From Ichthyophthirius multifiliis (lineage: Eukaryota > Ciliophora > Oligohymenophorea > Hymenostomatida): a DNA stretch of 34,846 nucleotides. Shown piece by piece: positions 1 through 11,754 of this stretch. How positions within the stretch are numbered: the first letter of the stretch is position 1; each line of letters begins with the position of its first letter. The translations under genes were made by a program, and so were the position numbers. The notes under the pieces were generated by a model. That model made no database searches. It was not told the DNA's origin and was given only the letters and a program-made list of their open reading frames with translations. The stretch is taken from the NCBI RefSeq assembly GCF_000220395.1, contig NW_004086310.1:1-34846 (forward strand), written 5' to 3'.

Positions 1-95
1 AAAACATATAATATAATAAAATTTACGTAAATAAAATGTTAAGAAAATTTTTCATATATTAAATAAAAATTTTATAAAAAAATATTAACTATAAA

Positions 96-127
<32 letters not shown>

Positions 128-2356
128 ATATATATATTAATTTTCTTTATTAATACTTTTTATTTTTAATTACATTAAGGTTTTTTATAACATTATAAAA
201 ATATAACTTATAATTCTTATATTTTATTGATATTATTATTTATTTCAATTAAAACTATATTTTAAAAAATAAAGATTAAATAAAATTTTAATAATTAATT
301 ATTCAAATTTTAACAATTAAATATTAAATTATATTCAATAGTAATTATGATTCAATACAAAAAATTTATTAATTTTACTTACATTTTCTGTTTAGCTATA
401 ATTATAATCATATTTATGAAATTTATTTTGCTATTTTGAATTTTCAATTATATTTCTATTATCATTAAATCTTCTTGATTAATCTATAATTATTTTTTGA
501 TTAGTAACTTACGTAAATAAATCGTTATATTCACTTTTTAATTATTTATTTTATGCATATAAATTTTAAACTATTGCTTAATTTTCAGTTTATTGGAAAA
601 ATAATTTATTTTTTAGAATTTGAATTTTCTTCTTTAAATACTCATTTTAATCAAGAACTAAATAAATATTTTACTTAGTCTCTTAAAATTACTAAATATT
701 ATTTGTATTCATTTGTTAAAACAATAAAAAATAATATTTTTAAAAAATTTTATAACAAAATATTAATATATAAAACAAATATAAGCAACGTTATATATAT
801 TTTAAGCAATTAAAAAAAAATATATGTTTATAAAGTTTGTATAACATATTATATTTTATTATATCAATTATATTTAATTTTCTCTTTTTATATTTTTTAA
901 ACACAGTATACTAAATAGAAAAAAAAATTCTTTACATGTTTAGAAATGTAGAAATGTTGTAATTTTAATTTTTAAAAATATAAAAATTTTTTTAAACTTA
1001 TATTTAAACTGATTATTATCTAATCCAATATAGTATACTAATTTAAACAAATAAAATAGAAAAAGAAAAAAATATTTAACTCTCTAAAATAAAAATAATG
1101 AAAGTTAGTAATAAAAAAAAAAAAAAAAACAAATAAATAACACAAATATTAATAATAATATTAATCTAAAAATAATTAAAATAAAAAAAAAGAATTAAAA
1201 ATATATCAAATTAAATTTAAATATATAAAAAAAATGAAAAAATTATTAAATAAAAAAAAATATATATATATGTATAAATATGTATATACATATATCTATA
1301 TATATATATATATATATGTATATATTTAATTATTAAAAATATATATATATATTTATTTTTATAATATTTTTTTTTTTATATTTCTAATTTTATATGTAAA
1401 TATATATATTTTATTTATTAAATATAATTTTTTTACATAGATATATCTAATTATTATAAAAAAAATTAATAATTATTTTTTTATTTTCTATTATATATTT
1501 AATTTATTTAATATCTTTTATTTAAATTAAATTATTTTTTATTTTTATTTTTATTTTTAATTTATAAATTCAAAGACATAAAATCATTATTTTATTCAAT
1601 AATTTCATTATTTAAATATTTTTTTTTTTTATTATTATTATTTTGAATTTATATTATTAATAATTTAATTTTATTTTATACATTTATTCTTGAATAATTT
1701 TTTAACATTTATACTTATAGTTAAATTGAGAAAAGTTTATAAATATTTTTTAACTAATGTTTTTTAAATTTTTTTTTTCTCTTATTATAACTTATGTTTA
1801 CTTATTCTTTTATAATATTTTTATTGTATTTTATTTTTTTATTAAAATATATATATAAATATTTATATTTCTTTTTTTAAGTGTTACGACTGTTTTTACT
1901 AATTATATTATATTAGTTTATAATAACGAATTTTTAATAAAATATTTTTATATATTAAAATTTAAAAAAAAAAAAAATTAATAATTTTTAAAAATACAGT
2001 ATTGAGAATAAAATTAAAACATTATTTCAATTCAGAATTAGCAAAAACAAAAATTATATTTTTTCTTTATATTTAATTTATTTTTTAAAAAAGTTTATTA
2101 AATTTTAGAAATTTTAATTAAATAAAATTATTTATTAAAAAAGTAGGTCTATAATTTAATCAATTTAATAATATATTGATTTTATTTAATAATCAAATAA
2201 AATATATTAATTTATATCATTTTAATTTTATTTTTCTAAAAAAATAAAAATTACATTTAAATTTTTTTTTTATTTTAAAAATAACTTTTCAAATTTACTT
2301 TATAAAAAATATTAAATAAATAAAATATTTAAATAAGCATTAAATTTCCTAATCAA
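1..2356. other. AT-rich intergenic DNA, no supportable gene
   Basis: This stretch is almost entirely A and T, with short (TA)n runs (about 98-137, 1259-1350) and many A or T homopolymers. Open stretches exist on both strands, but with TGA as the only stop they are expected by chance. None shows a recognisable protein or a convincing splice pattern. The 1259-1350 block is a near-palindromic TA/TG tract that could extrude a hairpin, as most (TA)n DNA can. Confidence 0.6.
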
Positions 2357-3521
2357 ATGAGCAATAATAACATGTTAATAAACAAAGGGAATTCAGACAC
2401 ATAAAATAATTTTAAACCTGTAATAGAATCAGCCTTACATTAAGCATTAAAGTAATAATTGATAGTAGGTATTTTAAAAATTTCAAATATTAATTGAAAA
2501 AGTTAAAAAAGATTAAGAAGATGGTCCAATAAAAACAATATAATAAGCAATAAATGAAGCAGATGCAGGATGTGTAATAAAAATATCTCCTGGATTATAT
2601 CAAGAAAATTTGAAAATAAAGTTTTTTATTTTATTTAAAAAATAACTTAATAAACATCATTGATATATTATTTTATAAAAAATGAAAAAAAGTAAACCAT
2701 CAATTCGATTAGAACCAAAAGAAAAGATCGGGGATATTATAATTATAGGCAGTAAAGGGCCTGTTATACTTATTGATTTATAAAAATAAGAAAAATGTCA
2801 TTTATTAGGCTTAAAATTAGCACATACAGGCATGACTGATGAGTAAAATTATATTTTAAAAAAAAACTTAAAAATATAGTGAAAAAGAAGAAGTAAATGT
2901 AAAAAGCAGATTTTAAAACAGTAAAAATAATACAGAACAACACGAAAGAGACAAAAATTCAAAAGTTCATTAAATATAAACAACACCAGAAAAAGAACTT
3001 GTTAATTATTTCCATATTAACAAGCATGTACATAGTATTGTAACAATTTTTGGGGGAAAATTATTTATTGAAGATTGCCTACTTTCTTTAAAGTAAAATT
3101 AAATATAATATATATATATATATGTAATATTTAAATATATATTTTTATAATTAATTTTTTATTAATATTTATTTTTGAAAGTTTTATTGTTTACACTTTT
3201 AAATAATTATTGCCAGCTATTCTAGTAAATGAATAATCAGAATTAATATTAAACAGAAGTGAAATAAAAGGACATTAAAGTTAAGAAACAATTGGTGTTT
3301 TAGTATAAAATGGCGATGTATTGATTAAAGATTGTAAAATTCATAATCATCGTGCTGGTGGAATACATATATTATCCTAACAAACAAATTTTATAAAAAT
3401 ATTAAACACTAAAATTCTTTAAAACGATAAAGTAGGAATTTAATGCCAAGGTGTTGACTCAAGAGCAGTTATAGAAGGAAATAGAATAGGTAAATGAAAC
3501 AATAATTTATGTATATTTAAA

Positions 3522-3567
<46 letters not shown>

Positions 3568-4045
3568 TTATAATTATATAAATTTTAATATAAAAATATT
3601 TTTAATTTATAGAAAGAACTAAAGGTCCAGGTATTAGAACTGGTATTGCTAACAAGTCTAGTATTGTTAGAAATGAAATTAGATTAAATTCACCTGGAAT
3701 AGAAATTATTAGTTCTGATCCCTATATTATGGATAATAAAATTGATAAAAATAATACATCAGGAATTGTATCTTTGGTTTTTCAAGATTATAGATGTGAT
3801 GGTAGAATTAAAAGTAATATCAGTATTTCTGGAAATAAATAATATGGAATTTCATGTAGTGGTATTAAAAATTATACAAAAATAGAGTAAAATTAATGCA
3901 TTAGTTATAATAAAAAAAGTGGAATAAGAGCTGATGAAAATGCTGAAATTGCAATATATAAAAATAATATTTCAAAAAATTTAGGATAAGTAAATATATA
4001 TAAATATATAAATAAATAAAAATATAAATAAATAAATAAATATAT

Positions 4046-4093
<48 letters not shown>

Positions 4094-4512
4094 TATATAA
4101 GGGAGTTCTTTTAGTTGAAACTTCAAGTGCTATAGTTGAAAAAAATGAAATTTATGATAATTTAAAGGCAAATATAGCTTTAGGGGGTAGTAATTCTGTT
4201 GATACATTGATTGTAGATAATATAATACATTCAGGTAGATGTGAGGGAATTTTTATTATTGATGGTGGAAAAACTTGGATTATTAGAAATAAAATTTATG
4301 AAAATAATGATGGTATTATTTCAGTTACATCTATTCCAGTTATTTAAAATAATTAAATATATAATAATAAAAGCCATGGAGTAATGTTTATAAAAGATTC
4401 GAGGCCTGATTTCAGTAATAATTAAGTTTATAATAATGATTGTGTAGGAATATTTATTAGAGATAAAAGTAATGGTGTTATTAAAAAGAATGATGTATAT
4501 ATTTATTTAATT

Positions 4513-4548
<36 letters not shown>

Positions 4549-4696
4549 AATATATATATATTTATGATAGGTTTATGATAATAAAATATAGTTAATTGTA
4601 GAAAAAAGATAACAATGTTTAGCTAATATTAGAGAACAAAATAATTTACAGGGTGATGTAAGAATTCCTTAAAATTATGATTGTAATATTTTTTGA
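2357..4696 (+). CDS. Right-handed beta-helix protein, SHCBP1-like
   Basis: Eight exons (2357-2468, 2512-2620, 2693-2842, 2880-3092, 3182-3489, 3613-3989, 4102-4494, 4571-4696) join in frame to 595 residues ending in TGA. Around residues 40-75 the motif IKTIQQAINEAD..ISPGLYQEN is the usual start of a pectate-lyase-like parallel beta-helix. It is followed by NKPSIRLEPKEK and then by about 20 short repeats of the type NxIxxNxxxGI up to the C-terminus. This order resembles the beta-helix half of SHCBP1 and FBXO11-type proteins, which act as binding scaffolds, not enzymes; no catalytic residues are evident. No signal peptide or membrane segment is seen, so a cytoplasmic location is inferred. An acidic/lysine-rich insert with no helix repeats lies near residues 125-165. 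Introns are 37-123 bases and several are (TA)n. I am sure of the fold and fairly sure of the exon model; the cellular role is unknown. Confidence 0.87.
3527..3565. repeat. (TA)n tract inside an intron
   Basis: A TA dinucleotide run fills much of the fifth intron of the beta-helix gene. Similar runs occupy its sixth (around 4051-4090) and seventh (around 4517-4560) introns and the second intron of the next gene (5744-5783). Confidence 0.85.
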
Positions 4697-5281
4697 TTTA
4701 AATTTATTTTTGTATTTTAATATTTTTTTTTTTATAATTATATTTTTTCTAATTTTTTTTATAATTACAATTATTATATTATAATTTATATTTTTAAATT
4801 TAATTAATTTTTATATAATAGATTAAAAATTTAATAATAATTTTTATATTTAAAAAATTTAATTTTATATATTTAATATTTATTATTTATTTTTTATATT
4901 TTAATAAATATAATCATTATCATTTTTATTAATAATATTATAAATATATTAATAATTTATAACTAATTATGACTATTATATCTAAAAAATTATAATATAT
5001 ATAAAATTTAAAAATCTAATTTAATATAATATTATATTAATTAATCATATATATAAGATTATAATTTTTAATTTTTTTTTAATATTTATAATTATTATTT
5101 TTTTTATTAAAAAAAAAGTTGTAATTTTTTTTATTTTTCATTTATTATTAAAATAATGAATGGTATTAATTAATAATACAAAAAAATATATATGAAATTT
5201 CTATGATTAAAAATAAATTAAGTGAATATTTAAAAAAATTATTAAAAAATATAAGAAAATAAAAAAAAAAATTATAAATTA
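4697..5281. other. AT-rich intergenic spacer
   Basis: No gene or RNA signature is seen. The spacer lies between two genes on the same strand and consists of A/T homopolymers and short direct repeats, so it would hold the 3' end of the beta-helix transcript and the promoter of the next gene. Confidence 0.6.
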
Positions 5282-5733
5282 ATGAGGATGATGAATAGTA
5301 ATTCTCTCTGGAGAGCAAATTATAACGATAAAAAATCAATATAGTATTATTCTGATCATGGTCAAGGTTTAAAATAATAAAATAAAAAAAATCATAAATT
5401 TATAAAAAAAAAATATAATATTAACATTTTTTTTTTTATAAGAAAAAAATAAATATAACTATTTATTTTAATAGGAAGAGATAGTTATATATTAAATGAT
5501 AATGGGGATAATTTTAAATCAAGATATAATCCTTATGATTTAAATGGAAATTTTTTTAAAATAGGTAATTATCAAGAATATAAACCAGAATATAATTAAA
5601 AAAAAAAAAAATATCAATCAGATGGAAAGGGTAGAGATGGATATATTGTGTATATTAGTTAATTAAATAATTTATATATACATGCATATTTAAAAAAATT
5701 TATGTGTATATTATAATATTATTTTATAAAAAA

Positions 5734-5792
<59 letters not shown>

Positions 5793-6079
5793 CATAAAGA
5801 CATAATTCAGGAGGATTTTTTAATGATAATGGAAATTATAGAAACGCATTTCAATAATCTTTAAGAAATTAATTTGACGTGCAATCACCATCAAAAAAAT
5901 TTTACAAAGTTACTATAAAAGATATTTTATTATCGAAATCATAAAAGGTCTTAAGTAATAAACTTTCTCAGCCTAAATAAAGAGAAACTAATCATAATTA
6001 TATCGATTATTTTAGTAAAAATTTTTAAAATACTTGCCCTTTTTATATATAATTTCCGAAAATAATTAAACCTAAATGA
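5282..6079 (+). CDS. Conserved-looking small protein with RDxYI/NxGG repeats
   Basis: Three exons (5282-5366, 5475-5649, 5800-6079) join to 179 residues and end in TGA. The start is the first of three clustered in-frame ATGs (5282, 5288, 5291). Two copies of a short motif are visible, GRDSYILNDNGDNF just after the first junction and GRDGYIVHNSGGFF across the second. The rest is polar, rich in Asn, Lys and Gln, and has no signal peptide or membrane helix. A run of 14 A bases sits inside exon 2 (a Gln followed by four Lys codons) and the frame holds across it. I do not recognise the family. Small proteins with repeated Asp-Tyr-Ile and Asn-Gly-Gly motifs occur in ciliates and often decorate the cytoskeleton, but that role is only a guess here. 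Intron 1 (5367-5474) is A/T-rich and intron 2 (5650-5799) is largely (TA)n. Confidence 0.78.
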
Positions 6080-6291
6080 ATTTGTAATTTTTTTTTTTTT
6101 ATTTATATAAAAAATTAATAATTAAATTTATAAATAAAAAATTAAATATGTTGTTTTTTTATATAATTAATTTTTTTTTAAATCAAGTTAAATTAATATA
6201 TAATATATATATTGATAAATAAATTAAAAAAATTAAAATTTTCATTTATATACACAATTTTTTTATTATTTTATTAAAAAATGTAAAAAAA

Positions 6292-7016
6292 TCAATTTTA
6301 AACAAAATTATATCTAAACCTCCAAGATTTAATTTAATCATAATTTTAACAAACATAAATAAAGTTTTTAAGGGCCCTTAAATGAGAGTTTTTATCTTTC
6401 ATTCTACCACTTTAAATCCATTAAAGTGCATTATTTTAAAGAAAATAAAGGAATAAAGGCCTAAAAATATCTTCATAGATGAATTCCTTTAGCAATACTC
6501 TATTAAATTTTTTACATTTAAAGAAATTTTTTAAATTTTATCGAAAATCATTTAATTATTAGATATATTCAAAGCCTAAAAAGTCTATAATATTAGATTA
6601 TTCTTCCTCTTGATTTGCAAATGAAATGAAGGAATTCAAAAAATTTTTAACGAGATTTTTAGTATCAAATTTATTTTTATTTCCTAAAGATTTAAACTTT
6701 TTTAATTGGTAAAATTCAAGAATTTCATCTTCATTTTATAAAATTTCATATTCATTGAAATTTTATTTGTTATTATTATTGGTCATTTATTTTATTTATT
6801 CAATTAAAATTTATTCTTCATTTAAAAAATCTTTAATTTCTATTTAATTTTTATTATTTTTTATTTTAAGTGGAATTTATTTTATTTTTTTATTTATTTT
6901 TTTAACTTTTTAAATAAAATTCTATTCATTTTGTTGTTCTTCTACAACTATTTTTTTATTTTTTTGTTTTTCTACATTTTTTTAATCTTTTTTTAATATT
7001 GTTATTTATAATTAAA

Positions 7017-7097
<81 letters not shown>

Positions 7098-7749
7098 GTT
7101 ATTGTTATTGTTATTGTTATTGTTATTGTTATTTTTATTGTTATTGTTATTTTTATTGTTATTTTTATTGTTATTGTTTTTGTTATTGTTATTGTTATTG
7201 TTATTGTTATTGTTATTGTTATTGTTATTGTTATTGTTATTGTTATTGTTATTGTTATTGTTATTGTTATTGTTATTGTTATTGTTATTGTTATTGTTAT
7301 TGTTATTGTTATTTAATACTATTTGGTAAAAGAAACGTAAATACTGTAAAATTTTCAGTATTTTATTTGAATAAAGGAAGATTTACATTTTATGATTTTA
7401 ATAAAATATATTTATTTTTTTATATTTCTTGCAAAAATTATTATAAATCATTTATATTTTAGTTATTATTTGTATAAAATGATTCTTTATTAGAAAAATT
7501 TAAATAATTATAAAGTTTTTAGTTTTGTATTATTGTATTTATATCTTTAAATTATTATAAATTATCAAAATTAGGTATTATAATTTATTCCATTGTATTT
7601 ATAGTAGATTATGACTTTAAAGTTGGTGTTGTAGTATTAGATAAATCATTATTTATGTGCTATTTTTAGTATAGAATTTATTCTTCTATTTTAAAAAGAG
7701 GAGCGCTTATTAAAATAGTTTCAATTAAGTTTAATCTTTATGGGATCAT
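6292..7749 (-). CDS. Polyglutamine protein of unknown function
   Basis: One uninterrupted frame of 486 codons runs from ATG at 7749 to TGA at 6292 when TAA and TAG are read as Gln. Residues 1-146 are polar and Asn/Gln-rich. They are followed by a 98-codon tract (94 Gln, 4 Lys) and then by a charged Lys/Glu/Gln-rich region. The last 150 residues look folded, with regular hydrophobic spacing and rare codons, for example NLVKNFLNSFISFAN and QSGRMKDKNSHLRALKNF. No membrane segment or signal peptide is seen. Long Gln tracts are common in transcription and RNA-binding proteins, but nothing here proves such a role. The gene has no introns, unlike most of its neighbours. It is convergent with the upstream gene (213 bases apart). 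The next gene, peroxiredoxin, lies on the same strand. Confidence 0.85.
7018..7311 (-). repeat. TAA/CAA microsatellite coding for polyglutamine
   Basis: On the minus strand this is a run of about 26 TAA codons (7018-7095), then alternating TAA and CAA to 7311, interrupted by four AAA (Lys) codons at 7132, 7150, 7162 and 7177. The reading frame is conserved through all 98 codons. On the plus strand it appears as (TTA)n and (TTATTG)n. Confidence 0.95.
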
Positions 7750-8156
7750 TTTTTGATTTAAATGTTTTTTATTAATATTTTTTATTATTTTTTAAAGTAT
7801 AATTTTTTTTTAATAATAATTTTTTTTTAATAATATTTTTTTTTTTTATATATATCTTTTTTTTTTTCCTCATATTTTAAATATATTTATATAAAAAGGA
7901 ATATAAATATTAAAAAGATTATATATACAAAGAAAAATTAAAATTTCAACTATTTAAATAATAAATAAAAATAATAATGAATATATATTATATGTTAATA
8001 TTAAAATATGAATATTATATATATTTATAATAATTATAATATATTTATATTTAATATATAATAATATATATATTTTATATACATATATTTTTATATATAT
8101 TAATTTTTTTTTTATTTAATATTATATATATTTAATTTATTGTAAATATATAAAAA
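7750..8156. other. AT-rich spacer
   Basis: No gene is seen. The spacer separates two minus-strand genes, so it should carry the polyglutamine gene's promoter and the peroxiredoxin 3' end. It contains T runs and (TA)n-like stretches only. Confidence 0.6.
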
Positions 8157-8852
8157 TCATTATTTTATTTTTTCAAAATATTATAGTTTTTCATTTTAAT
8201 CTGGAATAATCGTTTTTTCTCCTGGTTGCCATCCAGCAGGGCATACTTCTCCATGCTTATCAGTATGTTAGAATGCTTTTATTAATCTTAAAGTTTCTTC
8301 TACACTTCTACCTACTGGCGCATCATTAATTTGAATAGTCCTTATAGTTCTTTTCTCATCTATAATAAAAAGTCCTCTTAAAGAAGCTCCGTACAGTTCA
8401 TCCATTTCATCTTCTACTAAAACTCCATAAGCTTTTGATATTTTTTTGGAAATATCTGCAAGTAAAGGAATTTAAAGTTTTCCTACTCCTCCTTAATTTC
8501 TAGGAGTTTTAATCCATGCTAAATGTGTGAAATGGGAGTCTGTAGAAATAGCAATTACTTCTGTATTTATTTATTTGAATTATTAGATTGAATCTGAAAA
8601 AGCTACTAGTTCAGTTGGGCATACATATGTGAAATCAAATGGGTAAAATACTATAACTAAATATTTACCTTCATATTAATCTAATGATCTAGTTTCGAAT
8701 TTACCTTCAGGAGTTACTGCTATGGCAGAAAAATATGGAGCTTTTTACCGAGGTTAGGTTACTTGAGGAATGTATTCGTATTTTGCAATATTTGTCTTTT
8801 CGAAAGAATATAATGCTAAAAAGAGAAATATTATTATTATATTTTTTTACAT
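8157..8852 (-). CDS. Typical 2-Cys peroxiredoxin with signal peptide (Prdx4-like)
   Basis: A single 232-codon frame gives 231 residues. The peroxidatic cysteine is C78 in the motif DFTYVCPTE and the resolving cysteine is C204 in [11 protein letters not shown]. The enzyme reduces hydrogen peroxide and organic peroxides, using thioredoxin-type donors. GGVG (121-124) and a C-terminal YF (residues 225-226) are present; in eukaryotic typical 2-Cys peroxiredoxins GGLG plus YF makes the enzyme sensitive to over-oxidation. ATG at 8852 adds an N-terminus with Lys3 followed by a hydrophobic core ([13 protein letters not shown]). This is a signal peptide, so the protein probably enters the secretory pathway, as Prdx4 does. 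No KDEL-like tail is seen; it ends EKIKQ. The gene has no introns. TGA stop at 8157-8159. The family call is very secure; the compartment is inferred. Confidence 0.96.
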
Positions 8853-9309
8853 ATTTTTTTTATTTTATTTATTTTTATAAAAAAAAGATATTTTTAATTA
8901 TAAAATATATTATTAAATAATTATTATATTTAATCTTTATATTTCATTATTTTCTTTTTTATAATATTTTTATTTTTTAAATATATAATAATTAAAATTT
9001 ATATAATTTATAATTGTATATACTTTTTAATATTTATTTAATAGAAATTTTTGTTTCAAGTATAATTAGATTGAAAACACAATAAATTTTATATTTTTTA
9101 CATACACTTTTTAAATAAATTGATAAATATATTTTAAATATTTTTATATAAAAAATACAATTAAAAATAATTTTTACATTAAAATACTTATAATTATATA
9201 AAATAATAATAATATATACATAAATTTAAATAAAAAAAATATACATAAATATATAATTAAATATAAAAAATTTAATTTGTTATTAAAAAAAAATAAGGAA
9301 AAATAAAAA
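8853..9309. other. AT-rich divergent promoter region
   Basis: This region lies between the starts of the minus-strand peroxiredoxin and the plus-strand membrane protein, so both promoters should be here. I see only A/T-rich DNA without a recognisable motif. Confidence 0.5.
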
Positions 9310-10239
9310 ATGCTTACTTTAAATTTAATAAATTCATGTTCCTCATTTAGTATATATTTATGTATAGAAATGACATTTCTATTAGCAATAACAATATTAA
9401 TATTTTTATTTGCAATCCGAGCCAACATAATAATACTAAAAGACAAGAACTAAATATTAGACAAAATAGATATCTTAATGATATTAATTTCATTTATCCA
9501 AATAATAATATTAGTGATATATTTTACAATTATAAATAATGATCTTCTCCTGTACACACTAAGGTCTTTATTTTCGCTAATTAAATAATATCATGTTACA
9601 TAATTTTCTGTTTTTTCGACAGTGACGAATCAAAAATAAATAAATATTATCAGTTTGCGAAAATTTCATTTATTTATTTACTCGCATTATGGCTTTTATA
9701 ATTACTACTCAAAAATAACGATAATGAGATTTTATATTCTTGCCAAAGCATAGATTGGATTTTACTTTCGGGTTCAAGTTGCGTATATTCAGGCTTGATT
9801 TCTTATGTAGGCCTTCATATAATTCAAATACTTTTAAGTTATTCTGATTAAGAAAAATAATGGATTTGAATAAGGAAACAAAAAAGTATCTAAGGATGAA
9901 ATTGAAAGTAGAAAAATTTAATTGGCTTTATTAATTTTAAGTAATTTGATTCCTGCTTTTGTACAGTTTTTTTGGGATTATTTTGCTTTTAGTAATGCCA
10001 TTAGTGAATTTGATTGTTATTATTATTTTTATTCAAGAGATTTTTTAACTTTCGTGATTTTTCTAATTGGGAAAATAGTTATTTTTTTTGTATAGCCATG
10101 CTTAGTATATTATATATTCTTTTGGTAAAATAAGAAGTATTTTAAGTCAGTTTAGGATAATTTAATTGATAAAAATGATGCATTTTTTTATGATAGAAGA
10201 AGTGAACTTTTGGAAAATTAAGATGATTATTATTATTGA
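9310..10239 (+). CDS. Polytopic membrane protein, family unknown
   Basis: Three exons (9310-9563, 9623-9806, 9853-10239) join to exactly 275 codons, 274 residues, ending in TGA. About five hydrophobic helices are visible: roughly residues 20-37, 54-74, 99-114, 168-190 and 210-236. A hydrophilic loop rich in Lys, Glu and Gly (146-166) separates the third and fourth. The C-terminal tail is charged and ends in Glu-Asn-Gln-Asp-Asp-Tyr residues. The protein has no cleavable signal of the usual form; the first helix may act as a signal anchor. Introns are 59 bases (9564-9622) and 46 bases (9807-9852). A competing frame from ATG 9336 is Asn-rich and meets a TGA at 9540, and I rejected it. No transporter or receptor motif is recognised, so only location in a membrane is supported. 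Confidence 0.75.
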
Positions 10240-11754
10240 TTTTACTTTTTTGTAAAATATAATTTTTTTTTATTTGTAAAATAGAAAATAATTGATTAAA
10301 AAATACATAGAAACAATCAAATTAAAAGAAAATTTTGTATTTAAACTTTTAAATTAAGGCTATTTATTTATTTTGCATTATTTTTAAAAATAAAATAAAA
10401 GTATGTGTGTATTTATAATAAAAAAAAATAAAGAAATATAAAAATTGAAAATAAAAATTAATAAATAAAATTTGCAATAATAACAACAACAATAATAATA
10501 AAATTTAAATTATTTTTAAACCAAATTCTAAATTAATTAAATTTATTAAATTATCATTTTTTTCATGATTTAATTTGAATTATATATATATATATATATA
10601 TATTATTATATTCTATTACAATTATATTATATAAATTTTATAAAAAAAATTATTTATTAAAAAAAAATATAACTTTTTTTTACATATTTAAAATTAAAAA
10701 AAAAATTAAATATTAATTAAATTTTACAAGACTAATTAATCATTATGTGAATTCAAATTTCTTTGAAAAAATAGAAAAAAAAAAAAAAAAAATATATTTT
10801 TTATATAAAATTATATTATAAAAAGTATTTTATAAATATAATAAAATAAAAAAAAGTATTTTAATATATATATATATAATATTAATTTACCAAATAATTA
10901 ATATAATATTTCATTATAATTAGACAAAATTATAAAAATTATAATAATATAATTAACTATAAATATTTTCTAATTTATATTTGCATAAAATTATTTTTAA
11001 ATATTTTTACATTTAATAATATATCGAAATTTCTATATCTTATTATAGTTTTTTATTTTATAAATTTATATTTTCTTAAATAAATTTATAAATATTTATT
11101 TTTTAATATTTTTCCTTTTTAAACTTTAAATAAATTATTATTTAATCCATTAATTTTTTAAAAATAGAATCATTTTAATATTTAATGTATTAATCTTAAT
11201 GAACGATAATTTTTTTTTTATATATTGCTTAAAAGTAAATGACATAAAATAAAAAAATATAATTTATTTTTATATTTTTCTTTTTTTTATTTAATATAAC
11301 AAATTAAACAAATTATTATAATAAAATTTTTTTAATATATACGTAATATTATTATAATATTTCTATCAATTTATTTTATTTATAATTTCTTAATTTATTT
11401 TAAACTATATATATATTTTTTTTAAATATTTTTTATAATAAATTTTATTTAAATAAATTTTCTAATTACATATTTTATAAGTTTTTGAAATTATTAGTTA
11501 TATATATAATAAATTAATAAATTACTTTTAAAACATAAAAGTTTTTAAAAATTAAATGAAATTTTTAAATTCATATATATGTTTTCTAAAAAAATAAATT
11601 ATTACAATTATATATGTACAAAACATTCCTTTATTAAATATGTTTGTTAATTATTATAATGTTTGTTTTCTTTTTATTTAAATATAAATTTCTATAAATT
11701 GATTTTTTTTTTATAAAATAAAAAAGAAAAATCCTTTTATTCTTCTCATTGCTC
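10240..11754. other. AT-rich convergent spacer
   Basis: About 1.5 kb between the ends of two convergent genes. It contains homopolymers, a (TA)n run near 10581-10602 and an ACAACAACAATAATAATA stretch near 10483. I see no coding pattern or structural RNA. Confidence 0.6.

Noticed and set aside
352-645. Minus-strand 97-codon frame under the ciliate code
   Set aside because: With one stop codon and this base composition, frames near 90 codons are expected by chance; no motif or splice context supports it.
3905-4126. Minus-strand open frame rich in Ile, Tyr and Phe
   Set aside because: It is the antisense of beta-helix exons and a (TA)n intron; the plus-strand gene explains the region.
6999-7329. 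Plus-strand polyisoleucine/valine and polyleucine frames
   Set aside because: They are the other strand of the TAA/CAA glutamine microsatellite.
8735-8920. Plus-strand 61-codon frame
   Set aside because: It is antisense to the 5' end of the peroxiredoxin gene and turns into low-complexity residues.
9174-9446. Minus-strand 90-codon frame
   Set aside because: It overlaps the first exon of the membrane protein and has only low-complexity hydrophobic residues.
9336-9542. Asn-rich plus-strand frame from ATG 9336
   Set aside because: It ends at an in-frame TGA; the frame from 9310 encodes two membrane helices and splices cleanly into the downstream exons.
9770-9790. Possible tRNA T-arm (GGTTCAAGTTG)
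   Set aside because: It lies inside a coding exon and no acceptor or anticodon stems surround it.
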